Counted from the stretch's first letter, positions 18,906-27,463 are shown. The stretch: DNA of 64,000 nt from Promethearchaeota archaeon (GCA_019058295.1 JAHPZI010000028.1:1-64000), one strand, 5' to 3'. Translations and numbers: made by a program. The notes: generated by a model from the letters alone, not told the origin.

Positions 18906-18972
18906 AAAATAAGATATATGAATCTTGTTTAAGAATTGGGAATTCAACCTTATTTAAAATTTAGTATTTAAT

Positions 18973-20088
18973 ATGATTATTACTATAATTCTTATTTTCA
19001 TCTCAACAACGATTTCTATTATTGGAATTATTTATGGTCTAACCCATCGTGAAATTTATGGAAGTAAAATTAGTGTATATTTGAACAATTCATTATTTCT
19101 TTTCTTTGGAATCTCATTTTTTACTTTTTTTACTTTATCTTCTAATATATATTTAAGTAAAGAGATTGCATTAATAATATGGAATATATCATTAATAATT
19201 TGGTTAATTTCAGTAGCATTGCTAAATGCAGCTCATTCATTTGCAATAGAACATAAAAAGATAATAACTTTTTCTACTTTTGTTTATTCATTTTTAGGAG
19301 GGATAAGTGTTGTTTTATTACTTTCTCCAGACTCAATTAAGATAATTCAAGAAGAAAATAATTACGTTTTTATTTTTCAAAATTTTCATCTATTAATGTT
19401 TATTATAATATACAATAGTAGTGCAATAATCTTCATGGCTCATCGTTATATTCGAAATTTATCTAATTTTCGCGATAAAAAATCAAGTATTTCATTAATG
19501 ATACTAACCATTCCATTTTCTTATTTAATTATTATTTACTCAATATTTCTTATAACTCAAAATATTTTTGTTAAAAATCTTTATTTGCTTTCTTATTTAA
19601 TATGTTTGATTTTGGCATTCTATATGATTGCAAAAAGACCTTCTCTATTTTTTGAACTTACTAATAGAATCTATAATTTCATAATTTTCCATAAAAGTGG
19701 GCTACTTTTATATTCATATAATTTTGAAACAGGTAAAGAGGGTGTAGATTCCTTCTTAAAGGGACCTATATTAATAGGAATTTCGCATATTCTCTCAAAC
19801 TTCGCAGATAAAAAAGAACAATTAAATCTTCTTAAAATGGAGGATTTAGATATAGTTTTTGAATATGATAATAAATTTGGTTATGCTGTATTGTTAATAA
19901 CAAATCGTAAAAGTTCTATTATTGAAAAAGGAGTACAGAAATTTATGGTAAAATTTTCTGAGCTAAATAAAGAGAATTTAATCGAGATTACTAATTCCAG
20001 CAAATTAATTGATATCTCAAAATTTAAAAATGCAAAGGAAATTATTAATGAATATTTTAATCCTTATCTTATAAGACAAATTGAGTGA
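18973..20088 (+). CDS. Multi-pass (about 7 TM) membrane protein with C-terminal longin-like domain (copy 1)
   Basis: A 371-residue protein. Residues 1-230 hold about seven hydrophobic helices. Residues about 235-355 are soluble and begin with FHKSGLLLYSYNF. They continue as a helix (GPILIGISHILSNF), three strands ending in FGYAVLLITN and one or two helices. That beta-beta-alpha-beta-beta-beta-alpha order matches a longin fold. The N-terminal half recalls 7-TM sensor regions of histidine kinases, but no kinase follows. The same C-terminal module occurs in the next gene, at 31135 and at 59329. I infer a membrane sensor whose output is a GTPase-interacting longin-like domain. Confidence 0.7.
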   Translation: MIITIILIFISTTISIIGIIYGLTHREIYGSKISVYLNNSLFLFFGISFFTFFTLSSNIYLSKEIALIIWNISLIIWLISVALLNAAHSFAIEHKKIITFSTFVYSFLGGISVVLLLSPDSIKIIQEENNYVFIFQNFHLLMFIIIYNSSAIIFMAHRYIRNLSNFRDKKSSISLMILTIPFSYLIIIYSIFLITQNIFVKNLYLLSYLICLILAFYMIAKRPSLFFELTNRIYNFIIFHKSGLLLYSYNFETGKEGVDSFLKGPILIGISHILSNFADKKEQLNLLKMEDLDIVFEYDNKFGYAVLLITNRKSSIIEKGVQKFMVKFSELNKENLIEITNSSKLIDISKFKNAKEIINEYFNPYLIRQIE

Positions 20089-20165
20089 AATTCTCAATTA
20101 AAAAAACTGTCCATCTTTATTTTTTAATATAATTATTTGTAGAAAAGTCTTCATTTAGATAAAAA

Positions 20166-20173
20166 TTTAAATA
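20166..20173 (+). promoter_or_regulatory. Candidate archaeal TATA box
   Basis: TTTAAATA is centred about 33 bases before the ATG at 20202. Transcription would start roughly 6-8 bases before the start codon. No Shine-Dalgarno sequence is present, consistent with a leaderless or near-leaderless transcript. Confidence 0.4.
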
Positions 20174-20201
20174 AGGATTTGCATAATAGTTATGTTAAAC
20201 A

Positions 20202-21347
20202 ATGTATAATCCTTTAACGATTTCTGTAATTATAGTTTATTTTATATGTTTATTTATATGCATAATTACGATAGTTCATATTTTTCATCATCATAAAATT
20301 TTTGGCACAGTTCTTAACTCCATTTTAAACATTTTAGCTGTCTTTATTATTGGAATAATTTATTCAACTCTTTTTATTATTTCTATAATAATTTATCACT
20401 CAGAAATTGTAAATGTTCTACTATGGAAGTTATCCCTTATTATGGGTTTTATAGCTTTAGAATTAGTAGTAATTGTCAGCTATTTTATGTTAGAGTATAA
20501 AAAGATACCATTTTTTCCACTTTTATCTTATACAATTCTTCTTGGATTTCTAATAGGATCTCTGTTTTTTCTTGATTCAATCCAAATTATTAATAAATCT
20601 TCCAATTCATCACCTTATTTAATTACAGATCTATCAGATATTAATTTCATTTTTCATCCCTTACCAGGTTTAATAACTATTTTATTTATAACTTTATTTT
20701 TGATTAATTTATTATATCTAGGGATTAAATTATATTTCCAATCAAGAGAACCAAAAGTGATTATAGGATTTTCGATAAATGCTATTATTTTATGGATTCC
20801 ACTAATATTTTATATACTTTATATAATTTTCCCATTACCTGTTTATAGAGAATTACATATTATATTTCTCATGATAAATGCAATTGTTTTATGTATAACA
20901 TTAATTAAGAGACCTGAAATGTTTCAAGTATTAACTAATAAAGTTTTTTTTCTTAATATTTACCATAAATCTGGAATTTTATTATATTCTTATAAATTCG
21001 AAAAAGAAGGGATTTTGACTGATTCTGTCATATGGGGTAATATATTAATAGGTATTAATCATATTCTTTCTGAGTTCATTGATTCACGAGATAAAATAGA
21101 CATGCTTCAAACCAAAAAAGCAAAAATTATCGTCAACTACAATAATGAATATGGATTTGCTGTCTTAGTCATTTCTAACCAAAAGAATGAAATTTTGGTT
21201 AATTTAATGGAAAATTTTACTAATGAATTTAAAGATAGATATAAAAATGAACTAATGGAAATTCAAGATTTAAATAAAATAATAGATGTATCAGATTTTA
21301 AAGATGCAAAAGAGATTGTAGAGGAAAATTTTAAAATTTATTTATAG
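20202..21347 (+). CDS. Multi-pass (about 7 TM) membrane protein with C-terminal longin-like domain (copy 2)
   Basis: A 381-residue tandem paralogue of the gene at 18973. About seven hydrophobic helices fill residues 1-245. The soluble domain starts near 252 with YHKSGILLYSYKFEKEG, followed by the helix GNILIGINHILSEF, strands ending in YGFAVLVISN, and an amphipathic helix ending DVSDFKDAKEIVEENF. The two copies share this last segment closely (ISKFKNAKEIINEYF in copy 1), whereas the membrane parts have diverged more. That pattern suggests a common cytosolic partner and different sensed signals. Its own TATA-like element suggests separate transcription. Confidence 0.7.
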   Translation: MYNPLTISVIIVYFICLFICIITIVHIFHHHKIFGTVLNSILNILAVFIIGIIYSTLFIISIIIYHSEIVNVLLWKLSLIMGFIALELVVIVSYFMLEYKKIPFFPLLSYTILLGFLIGSLFFLDSIQIINKSSNSSPYLITDLSDINFIFHPLPGLITILFITLFLINLLYLGIKLYFQSREPKVIIGFSINAIILWIPLIFYILYIIFPLPVYRELHIIFLMINAIVLCITLIKRPEMFQVLTNKVFFLNIYHKSGILLYSYKFEKEGILTDSVIWGNILIGINHILSEFIDSRDKIDMLQTKKAKIIVNYNNEYGFAVLVISNQKNEILVNLMENFTNEFKDRYKNELMEIQDLNKIIDVSDFKDAKEIVEENFKIYL

Positions 21348-21378
21348 GGAATATTTTTAAGAAATCTAAGATATTATT

Positions 21379-22992
21379 TTACCAATTTGATTTATCTTTA
21401 AGTAATTTAAAGATATAACTATCGACTAATGCATCCCAGGAAGCTACTATAATATTTTCATGCGCGCCAATTGTCCCCCAAGAACTGTCTTTGTCGTATG
21501 TTTCTGCTAGAACCCTCACTTTTGACGCAGTTCCTTCTTGATTTATAATTCTAACTTTAAAATCTGATAAATCAATTTCCTTAATACTTGGATAAAAGTA
21601 GACCAAAGCTTTTTTGAGTGCATTATCAAGGGCATTAACTGGTCCATTGCCTTCCGCTGCTGTGTGGAATAATTCATTACCAACTTTTACTTTAATAGTT
21701 GCTTCAGAGATTAAATTACCTTTATACACTTCCGTAAGTACTCTAAATCCCTCCAATTCGAAAAACTTGTTTCTATAATAGTTTGGATCTTGTATGTTCA
21801 TATCCATACTTCTCATTATGATTTCGAGGGAACCTTCAGCACCTTCAAATGAAAAACCCATATTTTCTTTTTCTTTTATTACCCCAAGGATTGCGTCAAC
21901 TTTAGGATTCTTTTCCGTAAGGGGTATACTAAATTTTTTAGCCATATGCAAAATCGAACTTTTACCGGCTAATTCTGAGATTTTTATATTTCGTGAATTG
22001 CCTACTAATTCAGGATCTATATGTTCATAAGTTCTAACGTCTTTTAACATAGCTGAAATATGGACACCCCCCTTATGTGAAAAAGCATTTTTCCCTACGA
22101 ATGGTTGATCTAAGTCGCCTTGCAAATTCGCCATTTCATATACAAAGTGAGAAACTTCGGTTAAATTTGTCAAATTTTCATCACTTATACAATTTATTCC
22201 CATTTTTAATTTTAAAATAGGTATAATGGATGTTAAATCTGGATTTCCGCATCTTTCACCAAATCCGTTAATAGTTCCTTGAATTAAATTAGCCCCATTT
22301 AAGTAACTCTCTAAAGTGATTGCATTTGCTAATCCCGAATCGTTATGAGCGTGGATTCCTAATGGAAAATCCCCCAATTTATTTTTTACATCTGTGAATA
22401 TTGGCCCCAATTCATGAGGAAGTACACCTCCATTAGTATCGCATAACACAATCCAAGACGCTCCAGCATCTCTAGCGGTTTTTAATGTCTCTAATGCATA
22501 TTCTTTATTGCTCTTATATCCATCAAAAAAATGTTCTGCATCATAAATTACATCCATTCCATGTTCTTTCAAGAAATTAACTGTATCTTTTATCATTTCT
22601 AAATTTTCTTTTAGAGTTGTTTCTAAAGCTTTCTTGACATGTAATTCCCAACTTTTCCCAAAAACAGTCACATTTTCAATACCAGTCTTGAGAAAGGCTT
22701 GAATATTTTTATCGTCATCAATTTTAGTATTTTTTCTTCTTGTACTGCCGAATTGATATATTTTTGTATTATCTACTCCCATTTCACTTATTCTTTTAAG
22801 GAATTCGATGTCTTTAGGATTAGACCCCGGCCAACCAGCCTCAATCATGGGAATATGTAAATCCTGAATCAACCTTTCCAAGATTCTTAATTTATCTTCT
22901 ATTGAAAAAGCGATCCCGGTTTTTTGACACCCCTCCCGGAGTGTTGCATCATATATATATACATTTTTATCTTCCAATGCTATTTTCACCAT
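21379..22992 (-). CDS. cimA: (R)-citramalate synthase, LeuA-related
   Basis: A 537-residue Claisen-condensing enzyme that joins pyruvate and acetyl-CoA to citramalate, the first step of the pyruvate route to isoleucine. YIYDATLREGCQ at 12-23 carries the catalytic Arg and metal-binding Asp. IEAGWPGSNPKD, VLCDTNGG and HAHNDSGLANA near 213 complete the TIM barrel. The C-terminal 150 residues form the LeuA-type regulatory domain, with NALDNALKKAL. Length and the FGSTRRKN segment fit the CimA branch of about 530 residues better than isopropylmalate synthase. No other branched-chain gene is adjacent. Confidence 0.85.
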   Translation of the reverse strand: MVKIALEDKNVYIYDATLREGCQKTGIAFSIEDKLRILERLIQDLHIPMIEAGWPGSNPKDIEFLKRISEMGVDNTKIYQFGSTRRKNTKIDDDKNIQAFLKTGIENVTVFGKSWELHVKKALETTLKENLEMIKDTVNFLKEHGMDVIYDAEHFFDGYKSNKEYALETLKTARDAGASWIVLCDTNGGVLPHELGPIFTDVKNKLGDFPLGIHAHNDSGLANAITLESYLNGANLIQGTINGFGERCGNPDLTSIIPILKLKMGINCISDENLTNLTEVSHFVYEMANLQGDLDQPFVGKNAFSHKGGVHISAMLKDVRTYEHIDPELVGNSRNIKISELAGKSSILHMAKKFSIPLTEKNPKVDAILGVIKEKENMGFSFEGAEGSLEIIMRSMDMNIQDPNYYRNKFFELEGFRVLTEVYKGNLISEATIKVKVGNELFHTAAEGNGPVNALDNALKKALVYFYPSIKEIDLSDFKVRIINQEGTASKVRVLAETYDKDSSWGTIGAHENIIVASWDALVDSYIFKLLKDKSNW

Positions 22993-23280
22993 CTTAATGA
23001 ATTTTTTTTTAATAATCGAAAAAGAAATTTTAAACCAGAAAGCGTAATAAAAGAAAAGTCAAATCGCAAAAGGAGTTTAAAATTTCTTGATGAAATTAAA
23101 TAATTCCAATAATAATAATACCTATGACTCTAATAGGAATTATTTTATTCATTAGTTTCAATAAATAATTGATTATTTATATTTTTTTTTAAAAATTGGA
23201 CTCATCTACTTTTAAGTATATTAATAATTTTAGATAGTATAATAGTAATGTTATAAATATTCTTTTAATGGGATAAGAAA

Positions 23281-23859
23281 ATGTCATTGAAATTTTGTCC
23301 TTTTTGCGGTGGAGAATTAGATAGAGATGAAGATTTTTGCCCATCCTGCGGTTCAGATTTAAGAGAGAGAAAATTAACGGAAAAAGAAGCCATCTCTGAG
23401 CCAGCAATTCCTTCACCTCCAGAAAAAAAAGTAGAAAAAGCAGAAATATCTGGAAAACAATTTGCTGATGCATTACCAAGATTAGGTGCGTTGGTTATAG
23501 ATTGTGTTATAATCTCTGGACTAATTAGTTTAGATTTTATTATATTATTAATGATTAGATTACATTTTATCGTTCCTCTAATTATTAGTCCTTTTATAAT
23601 ATTTTTCTATTTTTGGATAATGGAAATAATAACGGATGGTCGAACATTAGGAAAAATGGCTTTTAGTTTAAGGACTGTGAATGCCAAGACGCTTGAGCCC
23701 GCCAAACCAGGAAGTTATTTAGTTAATAATTTATTAAAAAGTACTCCCATAACATTCATTATTGATATAATAATTGGTTTTTTTGTAAATATAGGTTCTT
23801 CGAAGAAGAGATTACGAATCATGCAAAATCTCTCTAATACTTGCGTGATTCGGACTTAG
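23281..23859 (+). CDS. Zinc-ribbon plus RDD-family membrane protein
   Basis: A 192-residue protein. An N-terminal zinc ribbon (CPFCGGEL and CPSCGSDL, residues 6-27) is followed by a Pro/Glu/Lys linker. The RDD domain begins at LPRLGALVIDCVI near 63, with three to four hydrophobic helices and the conserved GRTLGKMAFSLRTVN segment. RDD proteins are small membrane proteins of poorly defined, possibly transport, function. It is the first of three tandem RDD genes and the only one with the zinc ribbon. Confidence 0.8.
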   Translation: MSLKFCPFCGGELDRDEDFCPSCGSDLRERKLTEKEAISEPAIPSPPEKKVEKAEISGKQFADALPRLGALVIDCVIISGLISLDFIILLMIRLHFIVPLIISPFIIFFYFWIMEIITDGRTLGKMAFSLRTVNAKTLEPAKPGSYLVNNLLKSTPITFIIDIIIGFFVNIGSSKKRLRIMQNLSNTCVIRT

Positions 23860-23950
23860 TGAAATTAAAAAATATAATTTTTATTAAATAATTTTTTTTA
23901 AAAAAAGTTCCTTTTTAATAGTAAATCTAAAGTTCATATTTTCTTTCTTA
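23815..23950. repeat. Direct repeat, RDD gene end plus intergenic region (copy 1)
   Basis: The last codons of the first RDD gene and the following spacer recur at 24366-24501 with few changes. Conserved features are the CVIR-stop end, an AT-rich stretch and a shared AAAGTTCATA-rich segment before the next gene. This marks a recent tandem duplication and may carry the promoter of the next copy. Confidence 0.8.
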
Positions 23951-23957
23951 TTTATAT

Positions 23958-24410
23958 ATGTCAAAAACAAAACCTATGATAAGGAAAAATAAACCATCAG
24001 ATGTAGAATTCGCAAGAATTGGTTTGAGGATTCTCGCTTGGATAATTGATATTATAATTATTTACATAATTGCTTGGGTCCTTCTATTTTTATTCTTTTG
24101 GAGTATAGAGATTCCTTTTTTTATCATTTTAAATACTCTTGCTTATTTAATAGGTTTATTTTATTTTTGTTTGTTAGAATCAATTAATGGTCAAACATTA
24201 GGTAAATTAATTGTAGGATTAAGAACTGTGGATGAGGATACATTTGAAGTATCTTCTTTTACTGAAAATCTAAAAAATTGTATTCTCAAATGCCATTGGT
24301 TTCCTTGCATAATAGACTTAATTATTGGTATATTCAAAAATTCTGAGAATATGGAGAAAAAATTGCGAATCATGCAAAATTTCTCTAATACTTGCGTGAT
24401 TCGAATTTAG
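23958..24410 (+). CDS. RDD-family membrane protein (tandem copy 2)
   Basis: A 150-residue RDD-family protein without the zinc ribbon. The N-terminus (KPSDVEFARIGLRILAWIID) holds the Arg-Asp pair that names the family. Three hydrophobic helices follow, with GQTLGKLIVGLRTVDEDTFE between them. The C-terminus (IMQNFSNTCVIRI) is nearly the same as that of the preceding gene. It is about half identical by eye to the third copy. Function is unknown, and membrane location is certain from the sequence. Confidence 0.8.
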   Translation: MSKTKPMIRKNKPSDVEFARIGLRILAWIIDIIIIYIIAWVLLFLFFWSIEIPFFIILNTLAYLIGLFYFCLLESINGQTLGKLIVGLRTVDEDTFEVSSFTENLKNCILKCHWFPCIIDLIIGIFKNSENMEKKLRIMQNFSNTCVIRI

Positions 24411-24501
24411 TAAAATTAAAAAAATCTAATTTTTATTAAATAATTTTTTATTAAAAAGATCCTTTTTAATAATAATATCTAAAGTTCATAATCTCTTTCT
24501 T
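24366..24501. repeat. Direct repeat, RDD gene end plus intergenic region (copy 2)
   Basis: Second copy of the repeat at 23815-23950, covering the end of the second RDD gene and the spacer before the third. Confidence 0.8.
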
Positions 24502-24509
24502 GGTGATAT

Positions 24510-24977
24510 ATGTCAAACACAAAACCTGAGATGAAGGAAAATAAACCATCAGATGTAGAATTCGCAGAGCTTGGTTGGAGGTTTCTAGCTTGGATAATTG
24601 ATTTTGTGGTTATTTCTGCGATATATCTTTATTTACTTGTACCTTATTACTTATGGAGAATAATTCTTCGTTATTGGTTCTTCATTGGCGTCAGTCATTA
24701 CCTTCTTTGGTATTCAATATGTTTATTATATTTTTGGATTTTAGAATCAATTCTTGGTCAAACATTAGGTAAATTACTTTTAGGATTAAGAACAGTGGAT
24801 GAAGAAACATTTGAAAAACCTTCTTTTATTCAAAATCTAAAAAATTGTATTCTTAAATGCTGGTTCTTTTGTTTGATTGATTTTATCATTGGAGTAAAAA
24901 AAAATTCTGATGATCCCCAAAAAAGGAAAAGAATTATGCAAAATGTCTCCCATACAGTAGTTATTAAAATAACATAG
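24510..24977 (+). CDS. RDD-family membrane protein (tandem copy 3)
   Basis: A 155-residue RDD protein that starts with the same KPSDVEFAELGWRFLAWIID block as copy 2 and keeps GQTLGKLLLGLRTVDEETFE. The second half is more basic (KKNSDDPQKRKRIMQNVSH). The high similarity of the first 25 and the last 60 residues to copy 2 supports recent tandem duplication. A T-run follows the gene. Confidence 0.8.
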   Translation: MSNTKPEMKENKPSDVEFAELGWRFLAWIIDFVVISAIYLYLLVPYYLWRIILRYWFFIGVSHYLLWYSICLLYFWILESILGQTLGKLLLGLRTVDEETFEKPSFIQNLKNCILKCWFFCLIDFIIGVKKNSDDPQKRKRIMQNVSHTVVIKIT

Positions 24978-25012
24978 AAAATAAATCCATGTATCTATTT
25001 AATATAAATTAC

Positions 25013-25021
25013 TTTTTTTTT
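25013..25021 (+). terminator. Candidate T-run terminator
   Basis: Nine consecutive T follow the third RDD gene by about 35 bases. Archaeal polymerases can terminate at such runs, and the next gene has its own TATA-like element at 25048. Confidence 0.4.
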
Positions 25022-25047
25022 AGTATCTAAACATTTTTTAATTAGTA

Positions 25048-25056
25048 TTTATATAC
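25048..25056 (+). promoter_or_regulatory. Candidate archaeal TATA box
   Basis: TTTATATAC lies about 60 bases before the small gene at 25.1 kb, following a T-run terminator. Transcription would start near 25078, leaving room for the GAGGTG ribosome-binding site at 25097-25102. Confidence 0.4.
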
Positions 25057-25099
25057 AATTGCTTAGAGAATATTAATATTATATATTAACTGAAATGAG

Positions 25100-25321
25100 G
25101 TGTTAAACATAGAAAATTTGGAATATCAAGATTTAGAATGGGCAAATGATTGGAAAACTATTGTACGAATCTTTGACACTATCGATCGACTTAAAAGTCT
25201 ATTTAAACAATTAGATGTTTCTTATCTGCGTGAAGTTGAGCAAAAAATTTTAATATTGAATCTCGAAAAGTATGTATGTTCATTACAAAATTATATTATA
25301 GCGAAATATTCTAAAGAATAA
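25100..25321 (+). CDS. Small hypothetical protein, probable ATA start at 25109
   Basis: An open frame of about 71-74 residues, acidic and helical, with IDRLKSLFKQLDVSYLRE in its middle. This resembles the small protein at 14.1 kb. The only canonical start is GTG 25100, but that GTG is part of the strong Shine-Dalgarno GAGGTG (25097-25102). The in-frame ATA at 25109 sits 6 bases after it, which is the expected distance. I therefore favour ATA initiation (peptide beginning ENLEYQDLEW). Function is unknown. Confidence 0.55.
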   Translation: MLNIENLEYQDLEWANDWKTIVRIFDTIDRLKSLFKQLDVSYLREVEQKILILNLEKYVCSLQNYIIAKYSKE

Positions 25322-25393
25322 GTCAATTTCTTTTCAAATCCTGAAATATTCACAGCTCTTAATTCTAGTATTGAAGTATGCTCATATTCAAGA

Positions 25394-26098
25394 TTAATTA
25401 TTCTTATTAATCTCTTTTTCCTTAACTTTAAGAAGATTAATGCGAAACATACTATAAATTAAAATTACAATTACGTATAAAGTTATAATGCTCAAAATCC
25501 AACTTTCTCCACCGATTAAATTGCAGATATTAATTAAATTATAAGCAAAAACCAACATTAAACCAAACTTCCCGAGCCAACACCAAAAAATCGTCTTTTT
25601 AGGACTATATTTGATTATTCCCAAAGGGATAGTAATAAGATCATCTGAAATTGGAGTAAGAGCTGCGAGAAATATGAGCAAAGGAGCGAATTTTGGATGG
25701 TCTATTAGATATTGCTGAAATTTCTTTAATTTATCCTTTCTCGTATCGGAAATTATTTCCGCAGATCCTCTTCCAAGGATATATCCTCCCATTTCACCTA
25801 TTAAGCATCCTAAACTTGCTATGAAGCCAATTAATAATGGGATAAACAAATTAACCATAAATGGCTGAGAACTATAACATACAACCCATGTATATGGCGT
25901 AGGAATAGGCAGAAGATTTCCTATTAAACAGACCCAGAAGGTTATTAAGAGCCCTGTACCTAAGTTTTGAAACGGCTCGTATTTAGAAATGTTTTCTATG
26001 GCTTCTTGATGAGCTTTGTTAAAAAGAAGATCAACTGAAATAACCGTCAGAATTGCGATTATAACAATAAATGTGGCATCTATTTTTTTTATTTTCAA
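25394..26098 (-). CDS. DedA/VTT-domain (SNARE-associated) membrane protein
   Basis: A 234-residue protein with about five or six hydrophobic segments. The VTT-type signatures are GEMGGYILGRG near 103-113 and LAALTPISDDLITIPLGIIKYSP near 145-167, which are the re-entrant loop motifs of the DedA/TMEM41/VMP1 group. Proteins of this group move phospholipids across the membrane. The charged segment between the motifs (DTRKDKLKKFQQYL) fits the cytosolic loop. It is convergent with the small gene upstream. Confidence 0.7.
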   Translation of the reverse strand: MKIKKIDATFIVIIAILTVISVDLLFNKAHQEAIENISKYEPFQNLGTGLLITFWVCLIGNLLPIPTPYTWVVCYSSQPFMVNLFIPLLIGFIASLGCLIGEMGGYILGRGSAEIISDTRKDKLKKFQQYLIDHPKFAPLLIFLAALTPISDDLITIPLGIIKYSPKKTIFWCWLGKFGLMLVFAYNLINICNLIGGESWILSIITLYVIVILIYSMFRINLLKVKEKEINKNN

Positions 26099-26170
26099 GA
26101 TAATTAAACATTATTATTATAATAATTTAAATTAATTACAATTTTAATTGAGATGCAACTTTAATTAAGG

Positions 26171-26314
26171 CTATGAAAAAGCAAAATAACCTACTAAAAG
26201 ACTTACTATTATAAGAATTAATAGGAAGATACTCCAACATTGTCTGGATTTATCTCTTTTTTTTTTAACGGCCCTAGTAGATTGATCTGGGCGTTTTCGT
26301 TTCACATGGCTCAT
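26171..26314 (-). CDS. Small single-pass membrane peptide (47 residues), downstream of gelsolin-like gene
   Basis: An ATG at 26314-26312, only three bases after the stop codon of the gelsolin-like gene, opens a 47-residue frame ending in TAG at 26171. The first 28 residues are strongly basic (MSHVKRKRPDQ and then several KKK/KR groups, with one Cys and a Trp). They are followed by about 18 uninterrupted hydrophobic residues and a short tail. A tail-anchored topology with the basic part in the cytosol is expected. The tight spacing suggests translational coupling with the gelsolin-like protein. I do not recognise a family. Confidence 0.6.
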   Translation of the reverse strand: MSHVKRKRPDQSTRAVKKKRDKSRQCWSIFLLILIIVSLLVGYFAFS

Positions 26315-26317
26315 GTT

Positions 26318-27082
26318 TTACTCTTCTGAATTTTTTTCATCATTTTTTTTTGACTTTTCTTTTACAGAAATATTCTGTTTGTCTGTCTTTTCAAGCAGTT
26401 CAGTCAAAACAACATTATTGTAAGAAAATAGCATTCTGGCCACATAATTTTCTGCCAAATAAGGTCCATCAGGGACTTGTTCTTGTAATGGAAAAATCTT
26501 TTTTTCTTTTATTATGGATCCCAAATAATTTCTTTCATATTCACGGTATCCGAATAATTGATTTTTAACTATGACCATTTTCCTTTCGTAACCTTCTGGA
26601 ATTCCTGTTTTTTCAAGAAGTAAAATAATTTTTTCTCGGGATAATTCCTTAAGTAATTCTAAATCTTCTACTGTTCCAGCATAAGCGGGGCCCACTTGTT
26701 TATCTTTTTCCAAATCTCTTTCTTTGATCATTCCAACTCTTACTTTAAACCCCGTCATTTCATTACCTTCATCAACAGCTGTTATTTTATATCCAATTCC
26801 ATATTTATCTCTAATTTTAGGTGAGATTTTGGCTGCGATGAATTTCATCCGTGTAGTGGTGTTGCTTCCATGCCATAACCATACTCTAAAATATTTATGG
26901 TCCACAAACAATAATACAAAATCGGGATCTAGCAATTCATGTAAGGCTACACCTTCTTCGACTTCCAACTCTTCAAATTCTCCTAATTGGTCGTTGAATT
27001 GAAAAGCTATAAGTTTCTCTTGCTCTTTATCAGGAATTTCACTTTTTTTTAAAGTTTCAAATAGATCTTTATCGTCTGTCAT
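26318..27082 (-). CDS. Gelsolin-like domain protein
   Basis: A 254-residue soluble protein. Residues about 25-120 resemble a single gelsolin/villin module. The strand FVLLFVDHKYFRVWLWHGSNTTTRMKFIAAKI includes the VWLWHG segment and the following helix that pack the actin-binding face. After this come a helical region, a YEREYLG-type middle and a Lys/Glu-rich tail. Gelsolin modules bind and remodel actin in a calcium-dependent way in eukaryotes and occur as short versions in Asgard archaea. No actin gene is in the window. A second, shorter copy lies just upstream. Confidence 0.82.
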   Translation of the reverse strand: MTDDKDLFETLKKSEIPDKEQEKLIAFQFNDQLGEFEELEVEEGVALHELLDPDFVLLFVDHKYFRVWLWHGSNTTTRMKFIAAKISPKIRDKYGIGYKITAVDEGNEMTGFKVRVGMIKERDLEKDKQVGPAYAGTVEDLELLKELSREKIILLLEKTGIPEGYERKMVIVKNQLFGYREYERNYLGSIIKEKKIFPLQEQVPDGPYLAENYVARMLFSYNNVVLTELLEKTDKQNISVKEKSKKNDEKNSEE

Positions 27083-27127
27083 AATCTTATTTTATCATAA
27101 TTTTCAATTTAATTTGGAATTTTATTA

Positions 27128-27463
27128 TTATGCCAATCCAGCGCATTTTTTGAAATCTAAAGGTTCTTCTCCGTCGTCAACTGAAATGATTGTATAATCA
27201 ATTCCGTATCTATCTCTTATTGTAGGTGCTAATTGGGCAGCAAGAAATTTCATTCTTGTTGTTGCTCCTCTTCCCTTCCATATCCAAACTGCTTTTTTCT
27301 CTGGATCGACAAAAAAAAGTACTAAATCATGATATAGTAATTCGGAAAAGAGAGTTGATTTAGCCATATCAATTTCATCAAATTTTTCTAATATCGCATT
27401 TAATTGAAATACTAAAATGTTTTCTTTTTTTTCATTTTCAATGATTTGATGTTCGTTTGTCAT
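27128..27463 (-). CDS. Single gelsolin-like domain protein
   Basis: A 111-residue protein made of one gelsolin-like module, with DLVLFFVDPEKKAVWIWKGRGATTRMKFLAAQL in its centre. It aligns by eye to the first half of the neighbouring 254-residue protein, sharing TTRMKF, AA and IRD+YGI blocks. The gap between them is 45 bases and both read leftward, so they probably form one operon together with the small membrane peptide. It may act as an actin-severing or monomer-binding factor. Confidence 0.82.
   Translation of the reverse strand: MTNEHQIIENEKKENILVFQLNAILEKFDEIDMAKSTLFSELLYHDLVLFFVDPEKKAVWIWKGRGATTRMKFLAAQLAPTIRDRYGIDYTIISVDDGEEPLDFKKCAGLA

Noticed and set aside
23189..23479. Minus-strand frame of 96 codons overlapping the first RDD gene
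   Set aside because: It is antisense to a well-supported zinc-ribbon/RDD gene, has low-complexity Leu/Phe-rich composition and no recognisable motif.
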